Source: Symbiodinium natans (lineage: Eukaryota; Sar; Dinophyceae; Suessiales; Symbiodiniaceae). Taken from it: a DNA stretch of 37,500 nt. Below are positions 9,001-20,227 of this stretch, piece after piece. A model generated the notes under the pieces. It was given only the letters and a program-made list of their open reading frames with translations, was not told where the DNA came from and did no database searches. The stretch is from assembly GCA_905221605.1 (NCBI GenBank), contig CAJNDS010002046.1, positions 135,001 through 172,500 of the forward strand. Direction: 5' to 3'. The stretch's first letter is position 1. Every line of letters starts with the position of its first letter. Made by a program: the position numbers and the translations under genes.

Positions 9001-11580
9001 TTTGCGGGCATCAGAAAACTAGACATCGTCAGAGAGCGATGAGCGGGTCACACAGGAAGCTGTACCACGACCTGACTGCAGTTTCCGAAAGAGGTATCAC
9101 TGCCCTGTGTCATTTCGCATGTCTACCGGGGCTGAACAGTAGTTTCAAAGAGACAATGTCCGTGGTATTTCGGCACTCAATCTCAGCATCCTCCATCATG
9201 TGAAAAACAATGCTGTAATGAACGACCCTTGTCGTCTGACCGCCTTAGCTTGTTGAGCTGCAACCCTTGATTTGAGCCGCCTGTTCCCAGCAAACAACCT
9301 GAAGAAACATAAGAACCTTACATTCATATACACAAACGTGCGGGACGCTTGCTAATGCATAGCCTTGTTGGCAACAGGTGCGCCAGGGTCCCTCAACCCT
9401 GCATTAAGTTTTCGGCTGGCTTTTCTGGGAATGGACCTCAGCAACCGCTTGCCCCGGCCTCCTGGGCCAAAGGAAAGATTCTAGACTACTTCATGGCCCT
9501 TCCTTCTTCTGAGGATCCTAGTGCTCTTTGTATGTTCTCCGCGAGTTGTTGAGGGGTGAAGGTGCCTGAAGCTATTCTGAGCCAGGACGCCCATGGTTCG
9601 ACCGACCCGGGAAAAGGCACCTTGAGCAGGCTGGTTTGGGGAGCACTGCAGCCAAGCTTTCCTAAGAATCCCTGCAAGATGAATCGTGAATCCAGCTCTG
9701 GGGTGCTTGAACTGTCGATGCACTGTCGATGCATTGCCTCGACCCAGACTTGGTCGAAGGTCAGGCCTCCTCTGTGGGTGCGCGCGAAGTGTCTCAGGCG
9801 AATGTCACCTGGGCATTGCGAGGGTGCTCGTGCCTCAAACATAGTGGTCCAAACATGTCCAGAGAACCTCAATTCACCTTAGAGTCTAAGTCTAAGGTGT
9901 CAAGGGTTGCCAGGGAACAATCCCGAGATTGGGCTCGTGGCCGGGCCTGGGGACACAATTTCTGCTTTGAATTTGCTTGGGAACCTTCCTCGTCCATGCG
10001 CGGCTCCTCGAACTCTCGGACTTAAAGCCACTTGAAGGCTCCGCAGAGGCTCCCTGGGAGGTGCATGGAAAGCTTAGAAGCTGGCTTTTTAGAATGGAGA
10101 TGGAGATGGGGCCAGCTGCACTCCAGCGAGAAAGCCTCGTTTCATGCCCTTGCTGTTCGGGGTGGCTGCGAAAGAGCCTCGAAGCCCCCCCAGCCACGAA
10201 AGAACCAGAGCAGAGAGGCCAGGAGAAGCATGTTGGAAGTGCATCAGGCTTCAAAACCATTCGGGGGTCTTTCTGCTTCCGAGTCTTACCGTCTTACCTT
10301 CATGCTGGCCCTGCTGTGCTTGATTCAGCAAGGTTTGTGCATCAATCCCACGACGCAACTACAAGACTCCCATAGCTGGTACACCCCAGTCTTCGCCAAG
10401 AAGCTGAGCGATAGCATCAGATGCGTCTTGAGGCCATCCTGTCACGCCGGAATACCAGGCTCCCAGCTCCAGTAGCTACAGGTCTCAATGCTCAGGGTTC
10501 TTTCCGTTAATCTTTGAGCTGAGAGCATCTGAGGATCTGAGGTGTCCACGCGCGTCACCAAGAAACAAACTCCCCAAATGCGAGCAGGCCCTGAATTATT
10601 CAGAATAGCGGGCGTAGCGGGCGCCTTGGAGCTCGTTCGTTTCAGCTCTGTTGACCTCCAGGGATCGTCTGCACGCTGGCCGATTCACAAATCTCGATGC
10701 CCAGGAGACTTTGTCAAGGACCCCCAATGCCAAACGTCTCAAAGATTCTCAAAGCTTTGTCATCGGGTCCAGAATCCTTTTCGGATTGTTTTTCCGGGGT
10801 GGGTGGGGAGGGGCCGGGGGGGGGAGTGTTTTTCTCGGGCCTTTGTATCGCCGCAACCCAATCCCATCGTTCCACGTGCTATTTGAGGCTCTCGACCCTG
10901 TGGTCTGAATCACGCTGTCCCGTTGGTTTTTAGGGTTTTGAACTGCAAAAAACGGGGGGTTTGCATCGATCCAAGTGCTATTCGTCGTCGAAATTCTGGC
11001 CCGAGTTGCGCGCATTCCGTGGAAGATCTGGCCCAGGCTCTTGTTAGGAAGAAGGGCGCTGATTTCTGTTCTTGAATTTGAGACTTTCCATTGCTCTAAA
11101 AGTTTTTCGACGAGGAGGCCTCTCTTCCTCTAGAAGTCAAAGTAAAACTTCAGGCCTTCGTATGTGTTGGTTGGAGATCTTTCGCTTCTTGGACTTTTTT
11201 GGTTCAGTGTCTCGGATGCTAACATACAATTGCAGCGAATACAGCTACCCTTGTGAAATACAGAGGTGCCGAGTTTTCATGTGCAAGAAGGAAACAGAGG
11301 ATGAACCGCTGATGAGGCCAAGAAACCACGAATCAGGATGCTCTCCAGGCACAATTGGGATGGCCCAGCACTAGGCTGGACACGGAAAAGAATGCAGCAA
11401 TCTTGGCTCACATGGCTTTCGTTCGGAAAGCCTGGCTCAGTGAGAGGTACAATGACGAAGACCCTGATTTGGGAGAGAGGGGGGGAGGGAACCCGTTGAG
11501 GTTCCGAGATGCTGCAGTGCCGAAAGTGTGCCTTCTTGGTGAACCACTACGGCACCGCAATTTCGTCGTCGGTTCGCATG
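6007..11580. other. Long stretch without a supported gene
   Basis: Many short frames lie on both strands, none with a recognisable domain or a convincing chain of splice sites. Small items seen are an AACATGTTGA unit repeated twice at 8472-8490, a TTCGATCGAA palindrome at 8042-8051, an 8-G run near 7433, a 9-G run at 10816-10824 inside a G-rich patch (10798-10824), and a donor-like GTGAGT at 8694. A stop-free frame at 8465-8698 ends near that donor but has no partner exon that I could find. Confidence 0.5.
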
Positions 11581-11589
11581 GAATTGTGT

Positions 11590-11856
11590 TGATTTTGTTT
11601 GCTTTAAGTTGGGTTTTGGTTTTGTTGGGCGCATTCTATGGGTTAAGCTCTGGGGCTTAGGGTTTTGGCGGCTTGGGGCTTAGAGTCTCTAATTAGGGTT
11701 CAGGATGTTCAGGGTGTAGGGTTTAGGGCGAAGGCTTTATGAGTTGAGGGCGATTAGTTTTCAAGGTTTAACAAGGTATGTGACTTAGGGCTTTGAGGGC
11801 TAAGGGTTTAGGCTTTTGTCGCTTTTTTAGGTTTCCTGTTCAGGGCTTGGGGCTGG
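11590..11856 (+). repeat. Degenerate TTTAGGG-type telomere-like repeat, G-rich strand
   Basis: Many decayed units occur: GGCTTAGGG, TTAGGG, GTTTAGGG (11720-11727), ACTTAGGG, CTAAGGGTTTAGG and GGGCTTGGGG. Spacing is irregular and most units carry one or two changes. All are in the G-rich (TTTAGGG) orientation. Confidence 0.6.
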
Positions 11857-11894
11857 AGAGACCTCAGAATCGGAAGTATTATTCTCCCCAAGGA

Positions 11895-12060
11895 AACGTA
11901 AACGGTTATAAACTCCAAAACCTTAAACTTCTGGTGCTTAAACCTCTATATAAACCCTAAGCAGTTAACCCCTCAGCCTCCCAAGCCCTACAAACGCAGC
12001 CTGCTAAACTCTCATACTAGCCCTTGAACGATAAGACTCTGCAGCCCTCAACTCCTCAAT
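11895..12060 (-). repeat. Degenerate CCCTAAA-type telomere-like repeat, C-rich strand
   Basis: Units such as CCTTAAAC, TTAAACC, TAAACCCTAA (about 11951-11960), TTAACCCC, AAGCCCTA and AGCCCTTGAA are the complement of the motif in the preceding block. The orientation switches over about 40 bp that contain no telomere-like units. The block is more decayed than its partner and its distal end is vague. Confidence 0.5.
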
Positions 12061-12455
12061 TCAGCAATGCCAAACAATAATCAAAGAGCCTTACGCAACT
12101 TGCAAAGCAAACGGCAAAAAAAGGAAAGAATCAAAAGGCATGGAAGCAAAAACCGAAGACATGGCAAAGCCACACAAACAAGCAAATAATCAACCAACAG
12201 CTAGCGCACCTGAAGAACGCCGAAAGACCAAAAACAACAAACACTCCCAAACAACAACGAACAATGCTTAAACAAAAACGTGTGTGTGAACTGCCTTCCC
12301 CAAACCACATCCCAAATTTCAATTCTGAGAGAATCTGCGCCGGTTTATCTTGGAATGGGCAACAAAAATCGGGTCGCATTTCTTTTGCTTCCTTCTCTTT
12401 TGGGGGGAGGGGTGTGTGGGAACCGGGGGACCTCGTTGCCAACACAATGCTCGAA

Positions 12456-12650
12456 ATGATGGGTTTGGAAAGGATTCACACGGGTCTTGCAGTAAAATCC
12501 ATTATATTGATGATACGACATTCTTTGAAACAAGTTTCGCGCGCTCGCATGATCGGCTTGGAAAGGCTTCATATGGGTTTTGAAAGCATGTTCATTGATG
12601 GCACGACAGTCTTTGAAGCGAGGTTGCACGGCTTAAAAGCAGGGTTTGGG
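12456..12650 (+). repeat. 93-bp imperfect tandem pair of the dispersed repeat
   Basis: Unit one starts with ATGATGGGTTTGGAAAGG at 12456 and unit two with ATGATCGGCTTGGAAAGG at 12549. Both continue with TTCA-A-GGGT-TTG, then TTGATG, a CACGACA/TACGACA block, CTTTGAA and a GCACGGCTT-like end. Differences are mostly transitions. The second half of unit two matches the copies at 4.6-4.9 kb. A 235-codon minus-strand frame spanning 12569-13276 takes its last 30 or so residues from this repeat, which counts against it being a gene. Confidence 0.65.
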
Positions 12651-12659
12651 GGCCGCCCC

Positions 12660-13960
12660 TGGCCCGGAACCCATTTGCAGACATTCTCGGATGATGTTTC
12701 TTTCAATGGCTCACACTGCGTGAGTTTGAAGGAATGGCCATTGTTCAGCAAGGGTAGTCCGTCACGCACGGTAGATACGACTAACTCGACAGCACGAGCC
12801 CAACAGAGGCTGGATGCCCTTGCGCCAAGGTTGCAACACTGACGCTGGCACAACTGACGAAAGCACAACAGCCCCGTGGGCGCATTCGGGACCAGACCAA
12901 CTAAGCGTTGCCGAGGGCCCGGACTTACGGACAGCAAGGACTCCCAGAAGGCATCATCCGGATTCGGAAGCGCGCCAAGGTCCACCAAATAAGGAAGTCG
13001 TCGAGTGTCCGACGCAGGCGGGGACCTTTCGCCCAAGTTCAGAGCAGCCGCGATCTTGCGACCAACACAGGCGAAGGGTCCTGAAAGTATCCGGAGTCTG
13101 CGGACGATGCCAGAAGGCTGCGCTACATGAACCAGCACCATTTTCCACGTGACGAGGCGGAGGAGTCCAACCGAGCGATGTGATTGTGGGCTGAGCCGGA
13201 AGGAGGCGGAGTAGGAGGCGAGGAAGCATGGTTGGCAACCCCACACCCAGGATGGGAACAAGTATGCCCTCCACACAAAACCTTTCCGAAAAACATCAGC
13301 CTGAAACTAAGCAGCACGAGCCACAAGGTTGTGCAAGGTTCCCTTTGCTCAGCCCAGCCAAAACCCATTTTGTCGTGGGCTATGAAATCGAAGCCCACGC
13401 AGCCGGATGCAGCCGGGAATGCAAGAGAGTGCTGTTCGACAAGAACTTTCTGGGCTTCGGGTCTTCAAGGTGCCTCAATTAGAAGAGCCAAGTGTTCCAA
13501 GCGTGCCCCCCAGCGACACCTGGCTGCAAGAACGGAGGAGACCAGCTTCGGGCACACAAACGGCGTGATCGCAGGAGCGGGCGCGCTTTTCCTTCAAGGT
13601 GGCTTTCAAGTTCCGTCATGCCGCAGGCTCATAGTTAGGCTCATAGTCTTAGCCTTTGTCTTTACAGCTTTTAGGAAAGTAGCTGTGTGTCTCTGCAGCT
13701 GAGACGCCCCGTCAGAACAGACTCCAGCCACCGGCCAAACTCGTCCCAAACACCTGGCATCTCAACGAGGTCGATTCATCCCGAACCCGGAGCCACCCAA
13801 AACCCCAACATCACATGACTAACGCCTTGTCGCTTGATTTACCCACTGAGGTATTGCCGCCTAAAGCCTTGACATGTCGCCTGTGAAGCCCTTAGATAGG
13901 GGCGCTCCCCAGATGAAAGTGGCCTGCTGGACACCTTTTCACCTGCAACATCCTGACACG
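12660..13960. other. Open frames on both strands, no supported gene
   Basis: Stop codons are sparse on both strands at 12650-13700, including a minus frame of 235 codons and + frames at 13184-13702 and 13228-13482. No domain or consistent splicing was found. A 15-bp direct repeat based on AGGCTCATAGT occurs twice at 13625-13650. Confidence 0.35.
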
Positions 13961-13963
13961 TTG

Positions 13964-14549
13964 ACCTTACAAGCATCCCGGCTTTCCCCGTCACTCGGAG
14001 GCCTGGAATGATGCAGTCCTTCAAAGACGTCTTCACACGTCGGCTCTGGCTGAACTGGAGGGTAATGGCTTTGAGGTCCTGAATACAGACTTTTCAGATG
14101 ATTCAGATGTCTACATAGGGTTGGCATCCAAATGGGTCGTTGAAGAGGTAGCAATATGCAGCAAGTCCCTTTATGAGACTCTGCTGCGGAAGCCAAATGA
14201 CTTTTTGTATTCACATGGTTTCACCGCTGCTCGCACAACTGGAGCTGTTTTGCATACCGGGATCAAAGATCATGGTAAGCTGCCCTTCCCTGCAGAAATC
14301 TTCGGAGTCTGGAAAGCTACTTCCTCTTCACAACCAAGGCACCGGACCGAGATGGATGCAGCCGTGCGGCTGCACCAACTAATGGTGACGTGCAAGCCGG
14401 GAACAAAATGCCCATCCACCACCCCGGTAGCTATGCCAAGAACACTGCGCACATCTCCGACAGCCCTTCCCACCGGCCATGGCCATTTGACGAAGCAATT
14501 CCGAGGCAAAAGCAATCCGCTACAAACGGGCGGCAGCCATCTGCCGTGA
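13964..14549 (+). CDS. Unidentified open frame, possible exon
   Basis: About 194 codons are stop-free, ending with TGA at 14547-14549. No ATG lies in the first 150 bases, so if it is coding it is an internal or 3' exon. A possible acceptor ACAAG/CAT sits at about 13974 with a branch-like CTGAC upstream. The peptide is well mixed: an acidic part with FSDDSD at about residue 45, then a segment rich in Val, Glu, Lys and Leu, then a Thr/Pro-rich tail. The proportion of RNY codons is close to random, so the evidence is only length and appearance. No family is recognised. Confidence 0.2.
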
Positions 14550-14649
14550 CCCAAGGCATTCATCGCTCACAAACCCGGCAAAAAACCGATCCCAAGGCGA
14601 GTGGCCAGGGAGTCCGGTTCGAAGAACACCTCGACCGCCTTTAGGTTCC

Positions 14650-16860
14650 TCGGCACAGTCGGACGGTCGAATTTGGCTTGTACAGGGCGTTCGGCGTTTA
14701 GAGTGGTCCGGGAATGCTCTACTTTGGGTTGGTTGGAGAGCTTAGAGTCTTAGAGCAGGGCTCGGCTACTTTTAAGGCCAGTCGGCTAGATTCTCGCTGA
14801 AGCTGTATGGAACTCAGGGTTGCACATCCGCCAGTTCTCCCGCAGCTACAAGACACTCCTCGAAACACTTTTCCTTCCTGCGCTTGCTGCGCCAGGGCAC
14901 TGCGGCTGGTTAGGCTCGGCATTGTGTGACCAGGCGTGGAAAGCCAATGTGTCGGCACTTAACCGCTGGCCTGGAGGATTCCAAACCGAATCCCGTTAAG
15001 TGCAAAACAATTCTCAGGATGTTGGGGCTTGCCAGGCTTGGTTTGCGGGACCGTCTAGAGGGCCGAGACCCCACAAAAACCTTCCAAAAGACAATGCATC
15101 TCAATTCAACTCTGATTGCTTACCCGACTCTTGCAGCAATCTCAGGATGTTCGGCTCAGCCTTTGATCTTCCGCGGGGTTCGCTCTGGCTTGTACCCAGT
15201 TTTCAACATGAGACCCGTGAGCCTCACGAAGCTCGCCACGAACTCAAGCCACACAGCCACACCCCAAAGGCCCCTCCTGGAAGCCCTGCTCCTTCGTATG
15301 GAGCTGAGCCGGGACTCCGGTTGGCATTCTCCTTCGTTGATGTGATTGGTAGGGCAGTTTAGCCGAGTTTAGCCATTCATCACCGCTTAACCGAGGCTTA
15401 ACCCCTCGTGAGATTCGTGCACCGAAGGCCTAAGCCAGGGCCTAAGCCATTCGAAACAAGAGGCAGCCTGCAGAGGATGGTCGGATGGCGCCGCGTGGCT
15501 TGTTCTTTGCGCTTCCACCGCTTCCACCGCTTCCACCTTAGTGTTTTGGATTAAGGCTTTAGGGTCCCAATGGTCCCCTTATTTCCTGTGGTTCATGGTG
15601 GATTTAGGGTAGGCTTTTGGCTTGGGCTTTAGGGTTTGGGGCCGGCTGTAGAGTGTCCCTCTTTCGTGGTTCTGTGGTGCAAGGGGGGGACACTATGCGG
15701 GGGGAATCCGAGTCCTGTCCTAAACCTCGCAACTGCCGGGCAACTCACTATCAGATAAGGAACCGAGGGCGTGGGGCAACAAGCAGCTTTGCCGGACACA
15801 GCATCGCCCAGAATGAGCTCATCTACCTGCCCGATCGCATGCAAAGTGAAAAAGTTAACACGGACCCCTTCAGCTGAAACATCCTTCCCCCCCACCCTAA
15901 AATTTCCCGACACACAGACATAAGCTCTGACCTGAGCGCTCTCGGCCACATTCTCCTGTTCCCATCGAAGCGCGCAGAGGCTTGGGATGTGAGGGTGGTT
16001 TGATGTTCAGGGCGCGGTGGGCTTGTCAGGATTCTAGCGTTTGGGCCATTCTCAATCTGCAGCAACACCTGTGTGGGTGCTACTGGTTCGCGTGGCCTGA
16101 ACCAGGAAAACAAACATGGGGGACTGTAGGACTTGCAGATACTTGCAGGACTTGGCCACCCATTTGTAAGCACCTTGCCTTGTAAGGATGTTGCCGACCT
16201 TGCCCTGGGGTGCCTATAGGGCCTAGACTCGGCGCGAAGTTAGCGGGGCAAGCTTGGGCGAAGTCTTCCTCCGCTTTATTGTGAGCTTGAAGCTTGCACA
16301 GCAGAATAACGGCCAACGGCGCAGGCAACGTGCAGAAACTTGCAGGCCCAAGAACAAGTTTTTGCCCAGACTCTTGAACAGGCAACAAGGTCAAGCCGAA
16401 ATTGGAGGACCTTCCGTCGACCCCGCTCCTGCGTCTCGTTCATGGCCATGAGATGGCACGTGCCGCCCTTCAAGAAGTGCACTGGGGAAGAGGCTCAGGG
16501 TTTGTTGGTGCCCAGCTGAGCCTGCAAAGCTTTGAGATATCCCATAGCCCCAAAAAATGTCAACATTTGGACATATTTGGACCAGCCGTTATGTTCAGGA
16601 TCTGAGTTGGATCTGAGATCTGGGGCTGACTGCGCGACTACTCATGTCATGTCCTCCAGCTGCCTCACGATCACCATCGGTTGTAAAATTTCGGGATTCT
16701 TTGGGCCTTCGGGTCTTGACATGGTGGTTCGGGACTGGTGAGCAGCTGTTATATTTATTTTCCTTTAACCAGACAAGAAGCGCAAGCTTAAAGACTCCAG
16801 GGGTCCAACATCCGAATTCCTACGCCCATCATCTCGCGGTCCCCCATTCTTCCCTAAGCC
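14650..16860. other. No supported gene; scattered telomere-like and short tandem sequence
   Basis: TTTAGAG/TTAGAG patches lie at about 14695-14760. Three copies of CTTCCACCG lie at 15514-15537, and decayed TTTAGGG units (GCTTTAGGG, ATTTAGGG, CTTTAGGG) at about 15553-15640. ACTTGCAG occurs repeatedly around 16131-16345. No frame stands out. Confidence 0.45.
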
Positions 16861-16867
16861 CAGGCTC

Positions 16868-16899
16868 GGGGGGGGGGAGATGCGGGGGGGGGGGGGGGG
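16868..16899 (+). repeat. Two G homopolymers (10 and 16 bases)
   Basis: G10 at 16868-16877 and G16 at 16884-16899, separated by AGATGC. Together with the following GAGGCGGGGAGGG the stretch could form G-quadruplexes. Confidence 0.9.
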
Positions 16900-17084
16900 A
16901 GAGGCGGGGAGGGTCGTCCGCTCCTGGGCCCAGCGTGGTCAGATAGGCATCATTACATTCATCTTCATCTCGATTCACACCTGTTACACCCTTCTTCGTG
17001 CTTAGTGTGGGCAGCACATTCTAAGCATCATCTCATGTCGTGCTACGTCTGGCCGATGTTGGCACAAAATCATCATCTCACAAG

Positions 17085-17668
17085 TTTCTTACCGACTTGT
17101 CAGCAGAAGTACCGTGTGGCAACGAGCACTTCCCTACTTTTACAGTTTATGTCACGGCTGCCCCCCAACGTCGCCTCGATAGCCGAGGGTCTCCAGCACA
17201 TCTTAGAACTTTCAGCGAAACGTCGAACTGTTGAAGCCGACAGCAACTCAATCACTTGAGAAGTGCCTCACTTTGTATATCGGCCTTTTTTGGAAGACTA
17301 TGTTCTCTCTGGCCTGGGTATCCACAAGCCCGAATCTTGTTGGCCATGAATGGGGCATACCCTTTGCAGACTTCATGGCGCGTGAAAACAATTAAACAGA
17401 ACCACGACACAGTGCAAACAGTCGGGCGACGCTAGTGTGCGCTCTCGACATGCTGTTGGCGTCTTTCCGAGCACAGCGAATGCTGCGAAGCCTCGACGTT
17501 GAACTCATCTGGCACGCTGCTCAGGTAGACCTGGATCTCCCGGTGACCTCAGAAGTTGAGGGAACCCCACGCGAGTTTCGCGACTTACTTCAAATGGAAT
17601 TTGTGTTGGATTTGCGATTTGACTACGGCACTGCTGAAGAACAATCCGTAGAAAGGAAGGCCCCCTAA
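17085..17668 (+). CDS. Possible two-exon gene, unidentified
   Basis: An open + frame ends with TGA at about 17257-17259 and another at 17450-17668 ends with TAA. The first is helix-like (about 50 residues up to ILELSAK). The second is acidic and leucine-rich, with LDVELIW and FRDLLQMEFVLDLRFD. They can be joined in frame by a phase-1 intron of about 213 bp with donor GTCGAA and acceptor CTAG, but the donor is weak. It may equally be two chance frames. No domain is recognised. Confidence 0.16.
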
Positions 17669-17812
17669 CTTACCATACAGTGCCCGTACAGAATGGATGG
17701 GACCGGCTCAAGTTGAGAACAAGGAGGACTGCTGACACGATTCGACACATGTTTCTAGTGGCAAACCAGGGCTCAGAACATCGAGAGCGGATCGCGGTAG
17801 CCCCCAGCCACA

Positions 17813-17985
17813 CGCGCGCGCGCGCGCGTGTGGGTGGGTGGGTGGGTGGGTGGGTGGGTGGGTGGGTGGGTTGGTGGGTTGGTGGGTTGGTGGGTTGGTG
17901 GGTTGGTGGGTTGGTGGGTTGGTGGGTTGGTGGGTTGGTGGGTTGGTGGGTTGGTGTGTGTGTGTGTGTGTGTGTGCGTGTGTGC
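17813..17985 (+). repeat. Compound microsatellite (CG)8-(GGGT)n-(GGGTTGGT)n-(TG)n
   Basis: Four arrays abut: alternating CG at 17813-17828, about ten GGGT units to about 17870, about ten units of the octamer GGGTTGGT to about 17953, and TG to about 17984 with one CG interruption. The octamer looks derived from GGGT by one G-to-T change every second unit. The G-rich part could form quadruplexes and the CG part Z-DNA. His/Pro/Thr or Gly/Trp/Val frames across it are artefacts. Confidence 0.95.
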
Positions 17986-18024
17986 AGGAGGCAGTAGATT
18001 TCTCTGCGCACGCTTCGTCGAGGC

Positions 18025-18717
18025 GTGCAACCCTCCAGAGGCCGGCGGCTGCAATTAGCGGCTCATCACAGAACCAATCCCAGGCTCTCGCAACGGCCCT
18101 GTCGTCTTGTCCTACTGGCAAGGTGCTTTGCAGGGTCCTGTGGAAAATTGCAAGATGGTCAGGAGAAGCCGCCGTCGTGGTGGAAACTGTGGACATCAAG
18201 AGGCAGAGACGGACTCCCTGGTTGGCGAGAGGCTCTGTCAGGACAAGCAAGACCAGACTACAAGACAGGATTTTCAGAGAGACATGAATCAAGGCTGCGT
18301 TCATGCTTCATCACAAGCGGTTCTCCACTTCTATACGCAGAAGTTACACCAGGATCTACAGGAAGCGTGCTTTGGGGCGGGTCAGGGCGGACCAGACGCA
18401 GTGTGTCTCGTTTCCACCGCAGGCTTCTGTGCTCGAGGGCTTGGCTTTGCGGCAACACAGTTCCACGTCGACCCCTTTCTCTTCTGACAGGGGCCTCCGC
18501 TTGGCGTCTGTTGCTTGCGCGTGTTGCTGTTGCTGGGCCACGCAATGGCGCCCTGCGTTTTGGCCGCCGCGTGTCTTCACGCTGGGCAACGCTACTTATT
18601 TGGGGCGCGGGCAGCGATTATGCTCTTGCTAACAGTGTAACTTGCTGGGCGAGCTGGGGTTCGTTTCAGCCAGACGGTCCTGTTGCCCCAAACAAAAGCC
18701 GCCCGCAGCAAACCTAG
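18025..18717 (+). CDS. Unidentified 230-codon open frame, doubtful
   Basis: A continuous + frame starts just after the compound microsatellite and ends with TAG at 18715-18717. Its product is rich in Arg, Ser, Gly and Trp with no recognisable domain. Another + frame at 18107-18487 and minus frames at 17708-18304 and 18258-18545 overlap it, so stops are generally sparse here. Reported for its length only. Confidence 0.12.
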   Translation: MQPSRGRRLQLAAHHRTNPRLSQRPCRLVLLARCFAGSCGKLQDGQEKPPSWWKLWTSRGRDGLPGWREALSGQARPDYKTGFSERHESRLRSCFITSGSPLLYAEVTPGSTGSVLWGGSGRTRRSVSRFHRRLLCSRAWLCGNTVPRRPLSLLTGASAWRLLLARVAVAGPRNGALRFGRRVSSRWATLLIWGAGSDYALANSVTCWASWGSFQPDGPVAPNKSRPQQT

Positions 18718-18799
18718 CGCCTTGGAGGCGAAATGCGAACGCCCATTTCCAAGTGTATCACACAAGAGTGTGCTCCTTTCTTGGAGCAGCCGGTTCATG

Positions 18800-19750
18800 C
18801 AAGGGGCCATAGCAGTCGAACTTCCGCCTCAATGGTGTTGAGTGGTGGCTTGTTCAGCTGGGATTGCATCAGGGGTCACTAGCTTAATCAGACGCCGGCG
18901 TTTGATTTTGGGCGAGCGATGTGGCCTCCGAATACGGTTTTTTCATGTTGGGTTGAGGTTGCTTTCGGCCAACGTTCCAGAAACCGCTTCAGCCGCTTCA
19001 CCCGAATTGAGCTGCTAGGCGCACGTCGACCGACTCAGCCGCGCCGAAAGTAAAAAGTGGCAAGCCTGCATGTAAAGAATGTCATTGGCGATTCCGCAAG
19101 CTCCCTCGATCCCAGGTCCATGTGTGAAAGTCGGAACATGCATGATTCGAGGCTGTGGCCAGGGATGCAAGTGAGCCCATGCCATGGAGCCCCACAGAGC
19201 CCTGTACTCCACCAGCCATGGGTGCATGGGCACCTCCAACACAGGTGCCAGCGGTCGAGCGCAGTCGGCGTCGGAGAAATGCGGCGAAGCTGGCGAACCA
19301 GCAGATGCCGCCAGAGGAGGTGATGGAGTCACCAAATTGGGGAAGCCGATTCGGGCGACTGAAGGGCAGTGCGAGAGCATGCATGACAAATGTTTCCGGG
19401 CCGCAAGCCTGCGCTGAGAAACAGAGTGGCTGCGTTGCGGGGTATGTGGGAAGAGAAAGGCAACACTGCTGGTGCTACAGCCTCCGGCTCAGCCATGTTT
19501 GAACACGTTTGAAAACATGTTCAGCCGCAGGGGAGCGATGTGGTCAAGTGGCATCAATCTACGTATGTTCTCATCCATACACCCCTCGTTTGTTTTGGCA
19601 GTCTCGCGAGATAGGAGTATGGCGCTGAACGCATGCTTTCTGCAAGCTGAATAGAAAACCAATCCCAAGAAGATGCTTCCAAGTTGCGACCATCTGGAAG
19701 CCTTGCTTGAGCAGCAGCGGCAGCAAGTGTAGACAAGAAGAACCCACCCC
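18800..19750. other. No supported gene
   Basis: Short overlapping frames only. AACACGTTTGAAAACATGTT near 19502 is a small imperfect palindromic patch. Confidence 0.45.
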
Positions 19751-19756
19751 CCTTCC

Positions 19757-19792
19757 CCGACAGGAATTCCCGAATTCGCAGGAATCTGTCGG
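19757..19792. repeat. Hairpin with 12-14-bp arms
   Basis: CCGACAGGAATTCC (19757-19770) can pair with GGAATCTGTCGG (19781-19792), leaving a 2-nt asymmetry and a 10-nt loop CGAATTCGCA. The outer seven pairs are perfect. Confidence 0.75.
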
Positions 19793-19912
19793 CCAAAGTG
19801 TTTGCGTTTAGCATTTCTCTGTGCCATTGAAACCATGCAAAAAACGACAAAGAGGGCTGAAGTAAGTCAGCCTAGAGGGCTCGTAGTCTTGACTTTCCTG
19901 ACGCCTACTATC

Positions 19913-20105
19913 GGGTTAAGGTTTAAAGGTTTAGGATTTTAAGATTTTGGCATTCAAACATAAGCCGGCAATTGCACCTAAGCCCTTCACCTGTAAAACC
20001 CTCTGGGGTTAAGGTTTGAAGGTTTGGGTTTCAGATTTAGGCATTTTAACCTAAGCCCATAGAGTTTAAACCGTAAGGGTTTAAGGTTCAGGCATTTAAG
20101 ATATG
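19913..20105 (+). repeat. Tandem pair of a telomere-like unit, period about 93 bp
   Basis: GGGTTAAGGTTTAAAGGTTTAGG at 19913 is echoed by GGGTTAAGGTTTGAAGGTTTGGG at 20006, and both lead to a GGCATT box and then AACATAAGCC or AACCTAAGCCC. Each unit therefore contains a G-rich telomere-like arm followed by a C-rich arm. A third partial start (AAGGGTTTAAGGTTCAGGCATTTAAG) lies at about 20076. Confidence 0.6.
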
Positions 20106-20195
20106 TATGAGTTGGTAACTAAATCTTGGTTGGAAGGAGCTTTTGTCACACAACGCATTGCTTATAAGCAATAAGTCTGCTTACAAAAGGGGCCA

Positions 20196-20227
<32 letters not shown>

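Noticed and set aside
12569-13276. 235-codon minus-strand frame
   Set aside because: Its C-terminal part is the dispersed repeat, opposite-strand frames are equally open, and no domain is seen.
17708-18304. Long His/Pro/Thr-containing minus-strand frame
   Set aside because: Nearly half of it is the compound microsatellite read in reverse.
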